A stretch of DNA of 64,000 nucleotides from Caulobacter vibrioides (GTDB taxonomy: Bacteria > Pseudomonadota > Alphaproteobacteria > Caulobacterales > Caulobacteraceae), in contig NZ_CP023315.3 in the NCBI RefSeq assembly GCF_002310375.3, positions 3,782,001 through 3,846,000 of the forward strand. The letters run 5' to 3'. The notes under the pieces were generated by a model, which did no database searches, was not told the origin of the DNA, and saw only the letters and a program-made list of their open reading frames with translations. Below, piece after piece: positions 56,750-64,000 of the stretch (its first letter is position 1; every line of letters starts with the position of its first letter). The translations under genes and the position numbers were made by a program.

Positions 56750-57622
56750 ATGTCCGGCGCCCGCGCTCCCCTCCTGCCCTATGCGGCGCTCTTGGCCGCG
56801 ATCGTCACGCTGTGCGTGGGGACCTCGTTCGCCAAGACCCTGTTCCCGCTGGTCGGCGCCCAGGGCGTCAGCGCCTATCGGGTGGGCTTCTCGGCCCTGA
56901 TCCTGCTGGCGATCTGGCGCCCGTGGCGCCATCCGCTGTCCCGCGCCGACCTGCGCACCGTGGCCATGTACGGCGCGGTGATGGGGACGATGAACCTGTG
57001 CTTCTACATGTCGATCCGCACCATCCCGCTGGGCCTGGCCATCGCCATCGAGTTCATGGGTCCGCTCGTCTTGGCCGTGGCCCATTCGCGGCGCCTGATC
57101 CATTTCGTCTGGATCGCCCTGGCGGTCCTGGGCCTTGGCCTGTTGCTGCCGATCAATCCCGGCGCCGAGCCGCTCGATCCGGTCGGCGTCGGCTATGCCT
57201 GCGCGGCGGCGGTGATGTGGGCGCTCTACATCATCCTGGGCAAACGAACGGCCCATCTGCACGCGGGACGCTCGGTGGCGCTGGGCATGACCACCGCGGC
57301 GCTAATCGTCGCGCCGATCGGCGTCGTCTCGGCCGGCGCGACGCTGTTCGATCCAAAGATCGCCGCCCTGGGCCTGGTGGTGGCGGTGCTGTCCAGCGCC
57401 ATCCCCTATTCGCTGGAGATGATCGCCCTGCGCGGCATCCCCAAGCGCAGCTTCGGCGTCCTGCTGAGCCTGGAGCCGGCGGTGGGGGCCCTGGCGGGGC
57501 TGGCGATCCTGCATGAGCGCCTGGCGCTGACCCAATGGCTGGCGATCGCCGCCATCGTCGCGGCCTCGGCCGGAACGATCCTCTCCACGCCCGCCGAGGC
57601 GGTCAGCGAGGACGCGCCTTAA
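56750..57622 (+). CDS. EamA/DMT-family transporter
   Basis: 290 aa with ten membrane helices in two EamA repeats. The first repeat has VGTSFAKTLFPLVGAQGVSAYRVGFSALIL, the second WALYIILGKRTAH; the family resembles RhtA-type threonine/homoserine exporters. Substrate unproven. Ends four bases past the convergent cysQ stop. Confidence 0.85.
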   Translation: MSGARAPLLPYAALLAAIVTLCVGTSFAKTLFPLVGAQGVSAYRVGFSALILLAIWRPWRHPLSRADLRTVAMYGAVMGTMNLCFYMSIRTIPLGLAIAIEFMGPLVLAVAHSRRLIHFVWIALAVLGLGLLLPINPGAEPLDPVGVGYACAAAVMWALYIILGKRTAHLHAGRSVALGMTTAALIVAPIGVVSAGATLFDPKIAALGLVVAVLSSAIPYSLEMIALRGIPKRSFGVLLSLEPAVGALAGLAILHERLALTQWLAIAAIVAASAGTILSTPAEAVSEDAP

Positions 57623-58404
57623 GCTCTCGCGCCGCCCGCCGCGACGAACCACCCATTGCGGAAGCTCTGATCGGCCTTGCCATAGAGGAAGGGCGAGCCG
57701 TCCGGCTGCACGAAGGTTCCACCGGCGGCGACCAGCACCGCGTGGCCCGCGGCCGTATCCCACTCCGAGGTCGGACCGTGACGCGGATAGATATCGGCCG
57801 AGCCCTCGGCGATCCGGCACATCTTGATCGAGCTGTCCATCGGCGTGCGAAGGTCAAAGCCGTACTCGGCGGCCAGTTCGGTGGCCTTGTCCTCGCGCAT
57901 CGTGTGGCTGATCAGACCCAGGGCCTGGCCGGTCGGCCAGGGCCGGACCCGGATCGGCGCTTCGGGCGCGTCCGGTCCCGCGCGCTTGGCCGCGCCGTCG
58001 GCCGTGGTGAACCACACCTCGCCCGTCGCCGGGGCGCAGACCGCGCCGGCGATCGGAACGCCGTGATCGATCAGACCGATGTTGACCGTAAAGTTCGGAT
58101 CGCCGCGCACGAAGGCCTTGGTGCCGTCGACCGGATCAACCAGGAAGAAGCGCGGTCCGACGGCGTCGGGCGTGCCGAACTCGCTGGCGTCTTCCTCCGA
58201 GATCACGGGGATGTCGGGATAGAGCGCCGCCAAGCGTTCCAGGATCAGGCGCTCGCCGGCGCGATCGGCCTCGGTCACCGGGCTCTCGTCGGCCTTCTGG
58301 GCGACAGCCAGCTCAGTGCGCCAGAACGGCAGGATGACCAGGGCGGCTTCCTCGGTGATCTTGGCCAGGGCCCGACCCCATTCCGCCAGATTTTTATCGC
58401 TCAT
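57619..58404 (-). CDS. cysQ: 3'(2'),5'-bisphosphate nucleotidase CysQ-type
   Basis: 261 aa of the inositol-monophosphatase superfamily. Metal motif PVTEADRAGERLI, EEDASEF, LVDPVDGTKAFVRGDPNFTVNIGLI and the late SEWDTAAGHAVLVAAGG, all intact. CysQ clears PAP released in sulfate assimilation. HisN-like histidinol phosphatases share the fold and are the main alternative. The start overlaps the DUF3553 stop (ATGA). Confidence 0.85.
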   Translation of the reverse strand: MSDKNLAEWGRALAKITEEAALVILPFWRTELAVAQKADESPVTEADRAGERLILERLAALYPDIPVISEEDASEFGTPDAVGPRFFLVDPVDGTKAFVRGDPNFTVNIGLIDHGVPIAGAVCAPATGEVWFTTADGAAKRAGPDAPEAPIRVRPWPTGQALGLISHTMREDKATELAAEYGFDLRTPMDSSIKMCRIAEGSADIYPRHGPTSEWDTAAGHAVLVAAGGTFVQPDGSPFLYGKADQSFRNGWFVAAGGARA

Positions 58405-58592
58405 GCCTGTCCCCGGGGGTCGTCGCCGACGAAGACCAACCGCACCCGCGTGGCGTCGATGGTCTGCTTGCCGGCCTCTTCGAAATTCACCGTCACGCGG
58501 TGGCCGATCACGGACTGCACCTGACCCAGGCCCCAGTCGGGCTGGCCAGGATGGCGCACGAGCACGCCGGGCTCTAGGAACGGATCGATCAC
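58401..58592 (-). CDS. DUF3553 protein
   Basis: 63 aa from a GTG at 58592 (AAGGA upstream). LEPGVLVRHPGQPDWGLGQVQSVIGHRVTVNFEEAGKQTID is the DUF3553 pattern, a small SH3-like beta barrel similar to the CarD/KOW-type ends of UvrD and Mfd-related proteins. Coupled to cysQ by ATGA. Confidence 0.82.
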   Translation of the reverse strand: MIDPFLEPGVLVRHPGQPDWGLGQVQSVIGHRVTVNFEEAGKQTIDATRVRLVFVGDDPRGQA

Positions 58593-58732
58593 AGCCGCTT
58601 CCTTAGGGCCTGTCCGCGCGCGATGAAATCCGCGACGGGCCCAACCGGTGCGTTATTTTCTCCGAGCGGCGATCGCTGCGCGGCGCCGGGTCCAGTTTGC
58701 GAAAGACTCAAATCACGGCAGAGTTCGCCGCC

Positions 58733-59410
58733 ATGACCGACACCGTCACCGAGACCGCCGCCCCCGTGTCCCCCGAGACCGACGTCCAGGGCCCCGACTT
58801 CGCCGCCATGCTGGCTGCGCGCCTGTGTCACGACTTCATCAGTCCGGCCAGCGCCATCGTGTCGGGCCTGGACCTTCTGGAAGACCCCTCGGCCCAGGAC
58901 ATGCGCGACGACGCCATGAACCTGATCGCCTCGTCGGCCCGCAAGCTGGCTGACCTACTGCAGTTCACCCGCGTCGCCTTCGGCGCGTCGGCCTCAGCCG
59001 AAAACTTCGACTCGCGCGAGCTGGAAAAGCTGGCGCAAGGCGTCTTTGCGCACGTCCGTCCGACCCTGGACTGGCAGATCGAGCCTCAGGCGATGAACAA
59101 ACCCTCGTCGCGCGCGGTGCTCAACATCGCCCAGATCGCCGCCAGCGCCCTGCCGGCCGGCGGCGTCGCCATCGTCAAGGGCGTGGCCGCCGACGGTCGC
59201 TTCTCGATCATCGCCGACGCGGCGGGCCCGCGCGCGCGCCTGCGTCCCGAAGTCCTGGCGGGCCTAAAGGGCGAACCCCTGGCCGAGGGCCTGGGCGGCC
59301 CCTGGGTGCAGGCGGCCTATCTGAACGCCCTGGTGCGCGCGGCGGGCGGCCAGATCGCCGTCGAGATCGGCGAGGACCGCGCCTCGCTCGCCGCCTGGGT
59401 GCCCGCTTAA
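58733..59410 (+). CDS. chpT: Histidine phosphotransferase ChpT
   Basis: 225 aa from the ATG at 58733. The dimerising helix pair has the phosphorylated His33 in ARLCHDFISPASAIVSGLDLLED; the second half is an ATPase-like fold that no longer binds ATP, as known for ChpT. It passes phosphate from CckA to CtrA and CpdR, which sets cell-cycle timing. It is followed by a CheY-like and a CheR gene. Confidence 0.96.
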   Translation: MTDTVTETAAPVSPETDVQGPDFAAMLAARLCHDFISPASAIVSGLDLLEDPSAQDMRDDAMNLIASSARKLADLLQFTRVAFGASASAENFDSRELEKLAQGVFAHVRPTLDWQIEPQAMNKPSSRAVLNIAQIAASALPAGGVAIVKGVAADGRFSIIADAAGPRARLRPEVLAGLKGEPLAEGLGGPWVQAAYLNALVRAAGGQIAVEIGEDRASLAAWVPA

Positions 59411-59501
59411 ACTTTACACGCTCATCCGCCCCGATCCGGGTTTAGCAAACCGCTCCTTAACCAGCAGCCGCGCATGGTGGCCGCCTGGAGTGGAGCGCGC
59501 C

Positions 59502-59867
59502 GTGAAGACCTGTCTGGTGGTCGACGACAGCCGGGTGATCCGCAAGGTCGCCCGCCGAGTCCTCGAGGACATCGGCTTCGAGATCGCCGAGGCCGCCGAT
59601 GGCATGGAGGCCCTCGCGTGGTGTCGCGCAGCCATGCCTGACGCCGTGCTGCTGGACTGGAACATGCCGGTGATGAACGGCATCGACTTCCTGCGCCAAC
59701 TCCGCACAGAGCCCGGCGGCGCGACGCCCAAGGTCGTATTCTGCACGGTCGAGAACAATCCAGACCACATCCGCGCCGCGCTCGATGCGGGCGCGGACGA
59801 GTACATCATGAAGCCCTTCGACGGCGATATCATCGAGGCGAAGTTCGCCGAGGTTGGCCTGCTGTGA
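59502..59867 (+). CDS. CheY-like single-domain response regulator
   Basis: 121 aa from the GTG at 59502 (GGAG six bases before), or 125 from 59490. Receiver domain: CLVVDDSRVIR (acidic pocket), LLDWNMPVMNG with the phospho-Asp, FCTVENNPDHI and the Lys in YIMKPFDGD. No output domain. Its stop overlaps the cheR start (GTGA), so the two are coupled and presumably act in chemotaxis or motility. Probably one of the orphan CheY proteins of Caulobacter. Confidence 0.9.
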   Translation: MKTCLVVDDSRVIRKVARRVLEDIGFEIAEAADGMEALAWCRAAMPDAVLLDWNMPVMNGIDFLRQLRTEPGGATPKVVFCTVENNPDHIRAALDAGADEYIMKPFDGDIIEAKFAEVGLL

Positions 59868-60694
59868 CGCCCGAGGACATGGACCTGCTGGCGGCTCTGG
59901 GCCGCGCGCGCGCCGGCGTGCGGGTCGAGACCGAAAAGCCCTATCTGATCGAAAGCCGCCTGGCCCCATTGGCGCGCCGCGAAGGCTACGACTCGATTGA
60001 CGCGCTGATCTCGGCGCTACGCACCAAGCGCGAGGATCGGCTGATCTGGGCCGTGGTCGAAGCGCTGTGTCGCAGCGAGACCACCTTCTTCCGCGACCGC
60101 GAAACCTTCGCCCAACTGCGGGACCAGATCCTGCCGGCCCTCTCGCATCGTCGGCGCGAAGCGCCGATCCGGATCTGGAGCGCCGCCTGCGCTACGGGTC
60201 AGGAGGTCTATTCGATGGCGATCGCCGCCGCCGAAGCGCCTAACCTGGCCAGCGGCACGCGCTTCGAGTTCTTCGGTTCGGACCTTTCCGAGCGCAGTCT
60301 GGAGAAGGCCCAGGCGGGCCTCTACACCCAGTTCGAGGTCCAGCGCGGCCTGCCCATCCGGATGCTGATCAAGTACTTCGAGAACCAGGACGACACCTGG
60401 GCGATCTCGCCTCGCATCCGCCAGACCGTGCGCTGGAAGCGGATCAACCTGCTCGCGGACCTTTCGGCGATGGGCCGGTTTGACGTGATCCTGCTGCGCA
60501 ATGTGCTGGGGGGCATGGACGCCTCGCTGCGGGGCAAGGTGGCCCGCTCGCTGGCGGCGCTGCTGCCCGACGACGGCGTTCTGGTGCTGGACGCCGAGGA
60601 CGACGCCTCGGAGATCGACGAACTGCTGACGCCCGCGCCGGGCGGCCGGGGCATCTATCTGCGCGATCCGTCCATCCGAGCAGTCGCCGCATAG
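59864..60694 (+). CDS. cheR: CheR-type protein methyltransferase
   Basis: 276 aa, GTG start overlapping the receiver stop. CheR arrangement: N-terminal helical domain (about 1-75), then ETTFFRDRETF, SAM motif IWSAACATGQEVYSMAIAAAE, FFGSDLSERSLEKAQAGLYTQFEVQRGLP, and RFDVILLRNVL with the usual F/Y after NV replaced by GGM. It methylates glutamates of chemoreceptors. Its C-terminus overlaps the convergent next gene by 40 bp. Confidence 0.9.
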   Translation: MTPEDMDLLAALGRARAGVRVETEKPYLIESRLAPLARREGYDSIDALISALRTKREDRLIWAVVEALCRSETTFFRDRETFAQLRDQILPALSHRRREAPIRIWSAACATGQEVYSMAIAAAEAPNLASGTRFEFFGSDLSERSLEKAQAGLYTQFEVQRGLPIRMLIKYFENQDDTWAISPRIRQTVRWKRINLLADLSAMGRFDVILLRNVLGGMDASLRGKVARSLAALLPDDGVLVLDAEDDASEIDELLTPAPGGRGIYLRDPSIRAVAA

Positions 60695-61776
60695 GCCTTG
60701 CTTGGCGCGCGCGCCACCGACGCGCCGCCCACCAGCGCGCCCATGGCTTCTCGTAGTCGCGCCGCGCCCCCCACGGGCGCCGGCGTCAGCGCCGCGAACG
60801 CCGGCGCGAGCTTTCGGAAGAGAATCGGCGGCGCTTGCGGGCCGATGATCGCCTCGTGCAGATTCATGAGATCGACCACCGCGCGAGCGGCCTTGCGCCA
60901 CGCCACGGGCGGACTGACGGGGTGCGGCGCCGGCGCGCGACAGTCCAAGAAGTCGGGCCGCAAGCCGCAGCCGTCCTCGATCGCGGTTTCAATCCGGCGC
61001 GCATAGGCCTGGTCGCGGGCCAGGCGATCGACATCCACCACCAGGTCGGCATGCGGCAACGCCTTGAGGTAGGACTGCAGCCATACCGCCAGGAAGGCCT
61101 GGAAGGACACGCTGGCGGGCGCGCGCTTGAGCCGGGCGCGGACCGCCGCGATCCGATCGGTCAACGGCCGCGCCCCCTCGAACCCCTCGCCAAGAAGCGC
61201 GACGGAGACGTCGCCACACCCCTCCATCTCCGAGAGCAACACGTAGTGGCAGAGTTCGAAATAGGTCGGACGCGGCCGACGGCGCAGCGAATAGAACGAC
61301 AGCCATTGCTGGACCGGATCGCGGATCAGCACGATGTGGAAGCCGTCAAAGCGCCGCTTGAGCCAGCCGGCGCGGCCCAGGGTGCGACAACAGGCCAGCA
61401 CCGGGACCTCGCCCCGCTCACGCGCGGCGGCGACCAGCCCCTCGACATAGACCTGCTGCTCCAGATCACTGGCCTCCGGCTCTATCCAGAAACGGTCCAG
61501 CGCAAAGCCTGGATCGAACCCCCGCACCCCGCCGGCCGGATCCAGCACGACGTCGAACTCGCGCAGATAGGGCGTCTCTCCGCCGGGGTGGCGCAAACCG
61601 CTGTTGTCCGGCGTCTGGGCGTTGATCGTCTCGGCGGTGACCCGGGCGAGCTGCTCATGGAACGGCTCGTAATAGGCCCGTACGCCGGGCGACGCGCGAA
61701 AGCGATGCCAGACATAGGTGCTGGAACAGCGCCAGCCGCTATGGATGAAGACGGTCGTCGGGTCGGATGGCGGCAA
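60655..61776 (-). CDS. Sulfotransferase-like protein
   Basis: 373 aa, apparently from a TTG at 61776. Two motifs fit P-loop sulfotransferases: FIHSGWRCSSTYVWHRFR near the start (5'-phosphosulfate loop position) and FHIVLIRDPVQQWLSFYSLR near 170 (3'-phosphate). YYEPFHE follows the first. The rest is divergent and the catalytic residue is not clear. It may modify a glycan or lipid; no substrate can be given. No functional partner is adjacent. Confidence 0.6.
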   Translation of the reverse strand: MPPSDPTTVFIHSGWRCSSTYVWHRFRASPGVRAYYEPFHEQLARVTAETINAQTPDNSGLRHPGGETPYLREFDVVLDPAGGVRGFDPGFALDRFWIEPEASDLEQQVYVEGLVAAARERGEVPVLACCRTLGRAGWLKRRFDGFHIVLIRDPVQQWLSFYSLRRRPRPTYFELCHYVLLSEMEGCGDVSVALLGEGFEGARPLTDRIAAVRARLKRAPASVSFQAFLAVWLQSYLKALPHADLVVDVDRLARDQAYARRIETAIEDGCGLRPDFLDCRAPAPHPVSPPVAWRKAARAVVDLMNLHEAIIGPQAPPILFRKLAPAFAALTPAPVGGAARLREAMGALVGGASVARAPSKAYAATARMDGSRR

Positions 61777-61887
61777 GCGGCTCTAATCCCCAATATGGGG
61801 AGAGCTTCGCGATGAAAGTTTTCAGTCCGATATCGCAAATACGGCCCAAGGTTGCGCCGGCGCAACACACGGACGAGCCCTGAAACG

Positions 61888-61917
61888 AAAAAGGCCCGTC
61901 GGCGGACCGGCGGGCCT
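61888..61917 (-). terminator. Terminator of the entericidin-like gene
   Basis: Minus-strand AAGGCCCG ... CGGGCCTT stem with an inner GC-rich loop, then TTTTTCG. About 20 bp after the stop at 61936. Confidence 0.85.
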
Positions 61918-61935
61918 TGTACGGACTTCAGAGGC

Positions 61936-62076
61936 TTAGTTGCTCTTCACGTCCCGGGCCGTGTCCGTGACGGCCTTGCCGGCCGAGGAGACATCCTTAC
62001 CCGCGCCTTCGACCGTGTTGCAGGCCGCGACTGACAGGGACGCGGCGAGGACGGCGAGGATCACCAGTTTACGCAT
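61936..62076 (-). CDS. Entericidin-like small lipoprotein
   Basis: 46 aa from the ATG at 62076, six bases after GGAG; another ATG lies three bases upstream. Lipobox VAAC at the end of a short signal, then NTVEGAGKDVSSAGKAVTDTARD, the usual entericidin (EcnA/EcnB) pattern. Such lipoproteins are stress-related and in alphaproteobacteria commonly belong to the EcfG regulon. A matching sigma-factor promoter lies 64 bp upstream. Confidence 0.85.
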   Translation of the reverse strand: MRKLVILAVLAASLSVAACNTVEGAGKDVSSAGKAVTDTARDVKSN

Positions 62077-62139
62077 CATTTTCTCCGCTGTTCGCCTTGG
62101 GCCAGGGCGGCCGGGGCGTCTGAACCATTGCCCTTGCAG

Positions 62140-62164
62140 AACGCCAGCAGCGAAGCTGGGTTCC
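62140..62164 (-). promoter_or_regulatory. EcfG/SigT-type promoter of the entericidin-like gene
   Basis: On the minus strand GGAAC (62160-62164), 16 bases, then CGTT (62140-62143). This equals the general-stress consensus GGAAC-N16/17-CGTT. The element overlaps the end of phyK. Confidence 0.88.
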
Positions 62165-62167
62165 GGA

Positions 62168-63874
62168 TCAGACGGCGACGGTCGGCGCCTGGGGCGTGGG
62201 GAAGGTCAGGCGCACCGTCAGGCCGTTCGGTTCGCGGGTTTCGAACGCGACCTTGCCCCGGAGCTGGCGGGCGAAGGCGGTCATCAGGGTGCGGCCGACA
62301 CCGCCGCCAAGGCTGTCCGCCGCCCCCGGGCCATCGTCGCTGATCGACAGCTCAGCCTCCTCGCCCCGCACGTGGAAGCCGACGACCAGGGTCCCGCCGC
62401 CGGGTCCGAAGGCGTGCTTCTGCGCATTGGTGATGGCCTCGACCGCGAACAAGGCGATCGGCGCCAGGCGATCGGGATCGATGACCAGCGGATCGGCGTG
62501 GACCTCGGTCCGCACCAGCCCGCCCGAGCCGCCGAAACCGCCCATGTCATTGGCCAACAGCTGGGCGGTCAGCTCCTCAAGGAACGGCCGCAGATCCACT
62601 CGTTTCAGATCCGGCCCCTGGTAGAGCGCGCGGTAGATCTGGGCCAGGGCCGTGATCCGCTGACGCGTGTCGTTCATCGCCGCCTTGGCCGCCGGGTCGC
62701 CCAGGGCCCGCTGCTGCATGTTGAGCAACGAGGTGATGATCTGCAGATTGTTCTTCACCCGGTGATGGATCTCGCGCATCAGCGCGTCCTTCTCGGCCAG
62801 GCTGTCCCTCAGCGAGGCGTCGCGGGCGACGATCGCGCCGGCCATGGCGTCCAGCGTCGAGGCCAGTTCGCGGATTTCCGGCGGCGCGCGCTCGGCCTGC
62901 AGCGGGCGCACGGTGAAGCGTCCGCGCGCATAGATGGCCGCCACGCGCTGCAGGTAGACGATCCAGCGGATCACACCGCGCTCGGCCGCGTACAGCACCG
63001 CCGCCAGCGCCAGGAAGAACGCCAGCAGCGGCAGGAGCAGACGCGAGATCGGGTTGATCGACGCCCACGACAGCAGGCCCGGCGACGGCGCCGAGAGGAT
63101 CACGAACACGTTGTCATCGACCAGCGGCGCGGCGGAATAGTTGCGATTGCGCCCCTCGAGGTCCTTGCCGCTCCACAGCACGGACTTTTCACGCGCCGCG
63201 ATCTCTCGCCAGCCCGGGTGAGGCTCGCCGAACGCCTTTGGACTGGTGGCGGCGAACACGCGACCGTTAGAGTCAGCCAGGGCCACCTCCGCGCCGTCCG
63301 GCATGAAGCGATTGGTGGTTTGAAGCTTGAGCTCACGAAGGGTGAGTACGGCCGCCATCGCGCCGTCGAAGCGCTCGGGCGTTCCTGCGCGGACGGCGGC
63401 CAGCACCGCCGGTTCGTCGGCGTAGACCGCGCCCGGCGCGGAGGCGACGACCATGTCCTGACTGGCGCGCAAAGCCTGAAACCAGGCGCGCGCGCCGCGC
63501 TGGCTGTCCGAGGGCGTGGTCGCCGCGGCGCAGGCCACCCGGCCCCGCGCGTCAAACCGGATCAGGTTGGCGTAACCGGGCAGTCGGGCGCGGACATCGG
63601 CCAGGCGCTGGGCGCACTCTAGGCCCACTGAGCCCGGCCCCAGGGTTTGCAGGAGGACGCCCGCGGCCTCGATGCGGGCGCGGGCGATCGTCGCGCTGTG
63701 CCCGGCGGCCAGCTCCAGGCTCTGGCGACGCGCGTCGGCTTCGGCGCGGAAGGCGAAGATCGACTGCAGGCCGCCCAGCACGAGCACGGGCAGCAGCGCC
63801 ACGCAGAGCGCAACGGCCAATCGGACACGAATGGAGGTGGCGGCCCGGGCGGCGCGACCGGTGAAGGCGTTCAC
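62168..63874 (-). CDS. phyK: Sensor histidine kinase PhyK of the general stress response
   Basis: 568 aa from the GTG at 63874, overlapping the stop of the upstream gene (GTGA). TM1 about residues 20-35, a Cache-like extracytoplasmic sensor to about 270, TM2 about 275-295, HAMP-like segment, then the HisKA_2 domain with MREIHHRVKNNLQIITSLL and the ATPase domain ISDDGPGAADSLGGGVG. This is the HWE/HisKA_2 class; position next to the sigma gene identifies PhyK, which phosphorylates PhyR so that NepR is released from SigT. Confidence 0.92.
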   Translation of the reverse strand: MNAFTGRAARAATSIRVRLAVALCVALLPVLVLGGLQSIFAFRAEADARRQSLELAAGHSATIARARIEAAGVLLQTLGPGSVGLECAQRLADVRARLPGYANLIRFDARGRVACAAATTPSDSQRGARAWFQALRASQDMVVASAPGAVYADEPAVLAAVRAGTPERFDGAMAAVLTLRELKLQTTNRFMPDGAEVALADSNGRVFAATSPKAFGEPHPGWREIAAREKSVLWSGKDLEGRNRNYSAAPLVDDNVFVILSAPSPGLLSWASINPISRLLLPLLAFFLALAAVLYAAERGVIRWIVYLQRVAAIYARGRFTVRPLQAERAPPEIRELASTLDAMAGAIVARDASLRDSLAEKDALMREIHHRVKNNLQIITSLLNMQQRALGDPAAKAAMNDTRQRITALAQIYRALYQGPDLKRVDLRPFLEELTAQLLANDMGGFGGSGGLVRTEVHADPLVIDPDRLAPIALFAVEAITNAQKHAFGPGGGTLVVGFHVRGEEAELSISDDGPGAADSLGGGVGRTLMTAFARQLRGKVAFETREPNGLTVRLTFPTPQAPTVAV

Positions 63875-64000
63875 CGCAGAGAGCTCAATCGCTCCGCGTC
63901 CGCCAGGATCGCCCTCATCGCATCCCCCGCCGCCGCCCCGTCGCGGTCATAGGCGCCGGTTTCGAGAATGGCCTGCAAGGCTCGGCGCGCGCGGCTGACC
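63871..64000 (-). CDS. sigT: ECF sigma factor SigT (C-terminus only)
   Basis: The last 43 codons, entering from the right edge and ending at TGA 63871-63873. VSRARRALQAILETGAYDRDGAA fits the end of sigma region 4 of EcfG-type sigma factors (GTVKSRVSRAR...). The overlap with phyK agrees with the nepR-sigT-phyK order known in Caulobacter. Identification rests on the short tail plus context. Confidence 0.8.
   Translation of the reverse strand, partial: VSRARRALQAILETGAYDRDGAAAGDAMRAILADAERLSSLR

Overview
The window is typical chromosomal DNA of a Caulobacter species, very close to C. vibrioides/crescentus. The GC-rich codon use fits. So does the set of lineage markers: ChpT with its HxxD phospho-acceptor, the PhyK kinase overlapping the tail of a sigma factor that should be SigT, an SOS-controlled mmcB with a GTTC-N7-GTTC box, and several TonB-dependent receptors. 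I see no prophage, insertion sequence, CRISPR array, rRNA or tRNA.

Layout. 1-8 kb: rsmE (cut by the left edge), a PPK2 polyphosphate kinase, a DUF1801 protein, an S10 peptidase, a DUF4153 membrane protein, an ABC exporter and two small membrane proteins. 8-16 kb: ubiA, a fatty-acid desaturase, a lysine-methyltransferase-like protein, a VOC protein, an NAD-dependent epimerase, MmcQ/YjbR, Pr6Pr, an aldo/keto reductase and small secreted proteins. 16-28 kb: proA-nadD-rsfS-peptidase-rlmH, then the cell-envelope block EnvC-like factor, CtpA, divergent polysaccharide deacetylase and rppH. That block is interrupted by a TonB receptor on the opposite strand whose long leader carries a tandem glycine riboswitch. 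28-31 kb: two alpha/beta hydrolases, one with a histone-H1-like tail, and a guanidinium exporter behind a guanidine-II riboswitch. 31-37 kb: the F1 part of ATP synthase (atpH-A-G-D-[83-aa gene]-C) on the minus strand. 37-48.5 kb: small proteins, an acyl-CoA dehydrogenase, a lemA-TPM-TPM operon, an amidohydrolase, a second TonB receptor and a thiolase. 48.8-58.6 kb: a chemoreceptor, polA, recQ, a DUF883-like protein, mmcB, an EamA transporter and cysQ-DUF3553. 58.7-64 kb: signalling genes: chpT, a CheY-like receiver, cheR, a sulfotransferase-like protein, an entericidin-like lipoprotein with a perfect EcfG/SigT promoter, phyK and the 3' end of sigT.

The least ordinary features are non-coding. 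They are: (1) the tandem glycine riboswitch in front of a TonB receptor; (2) a family of hairpin repeats with compensatory base changes, one copy of which has become the first codons of a TPM-domain gene; (3) three direct copies of the 3' end of the thiolase gene separated by covarying hairpins; (4) a guanidine-II riboswitch whose first hairpin also looks like the upstream gene's terminator; (5) the SigT promoter beside phyK. Among proteins, a translationally coupled 83-aa Cys-containing protein inside the atp operon and Ala/Pro/Lys-rich appendages on AtpD and on a hydrolase stand out.
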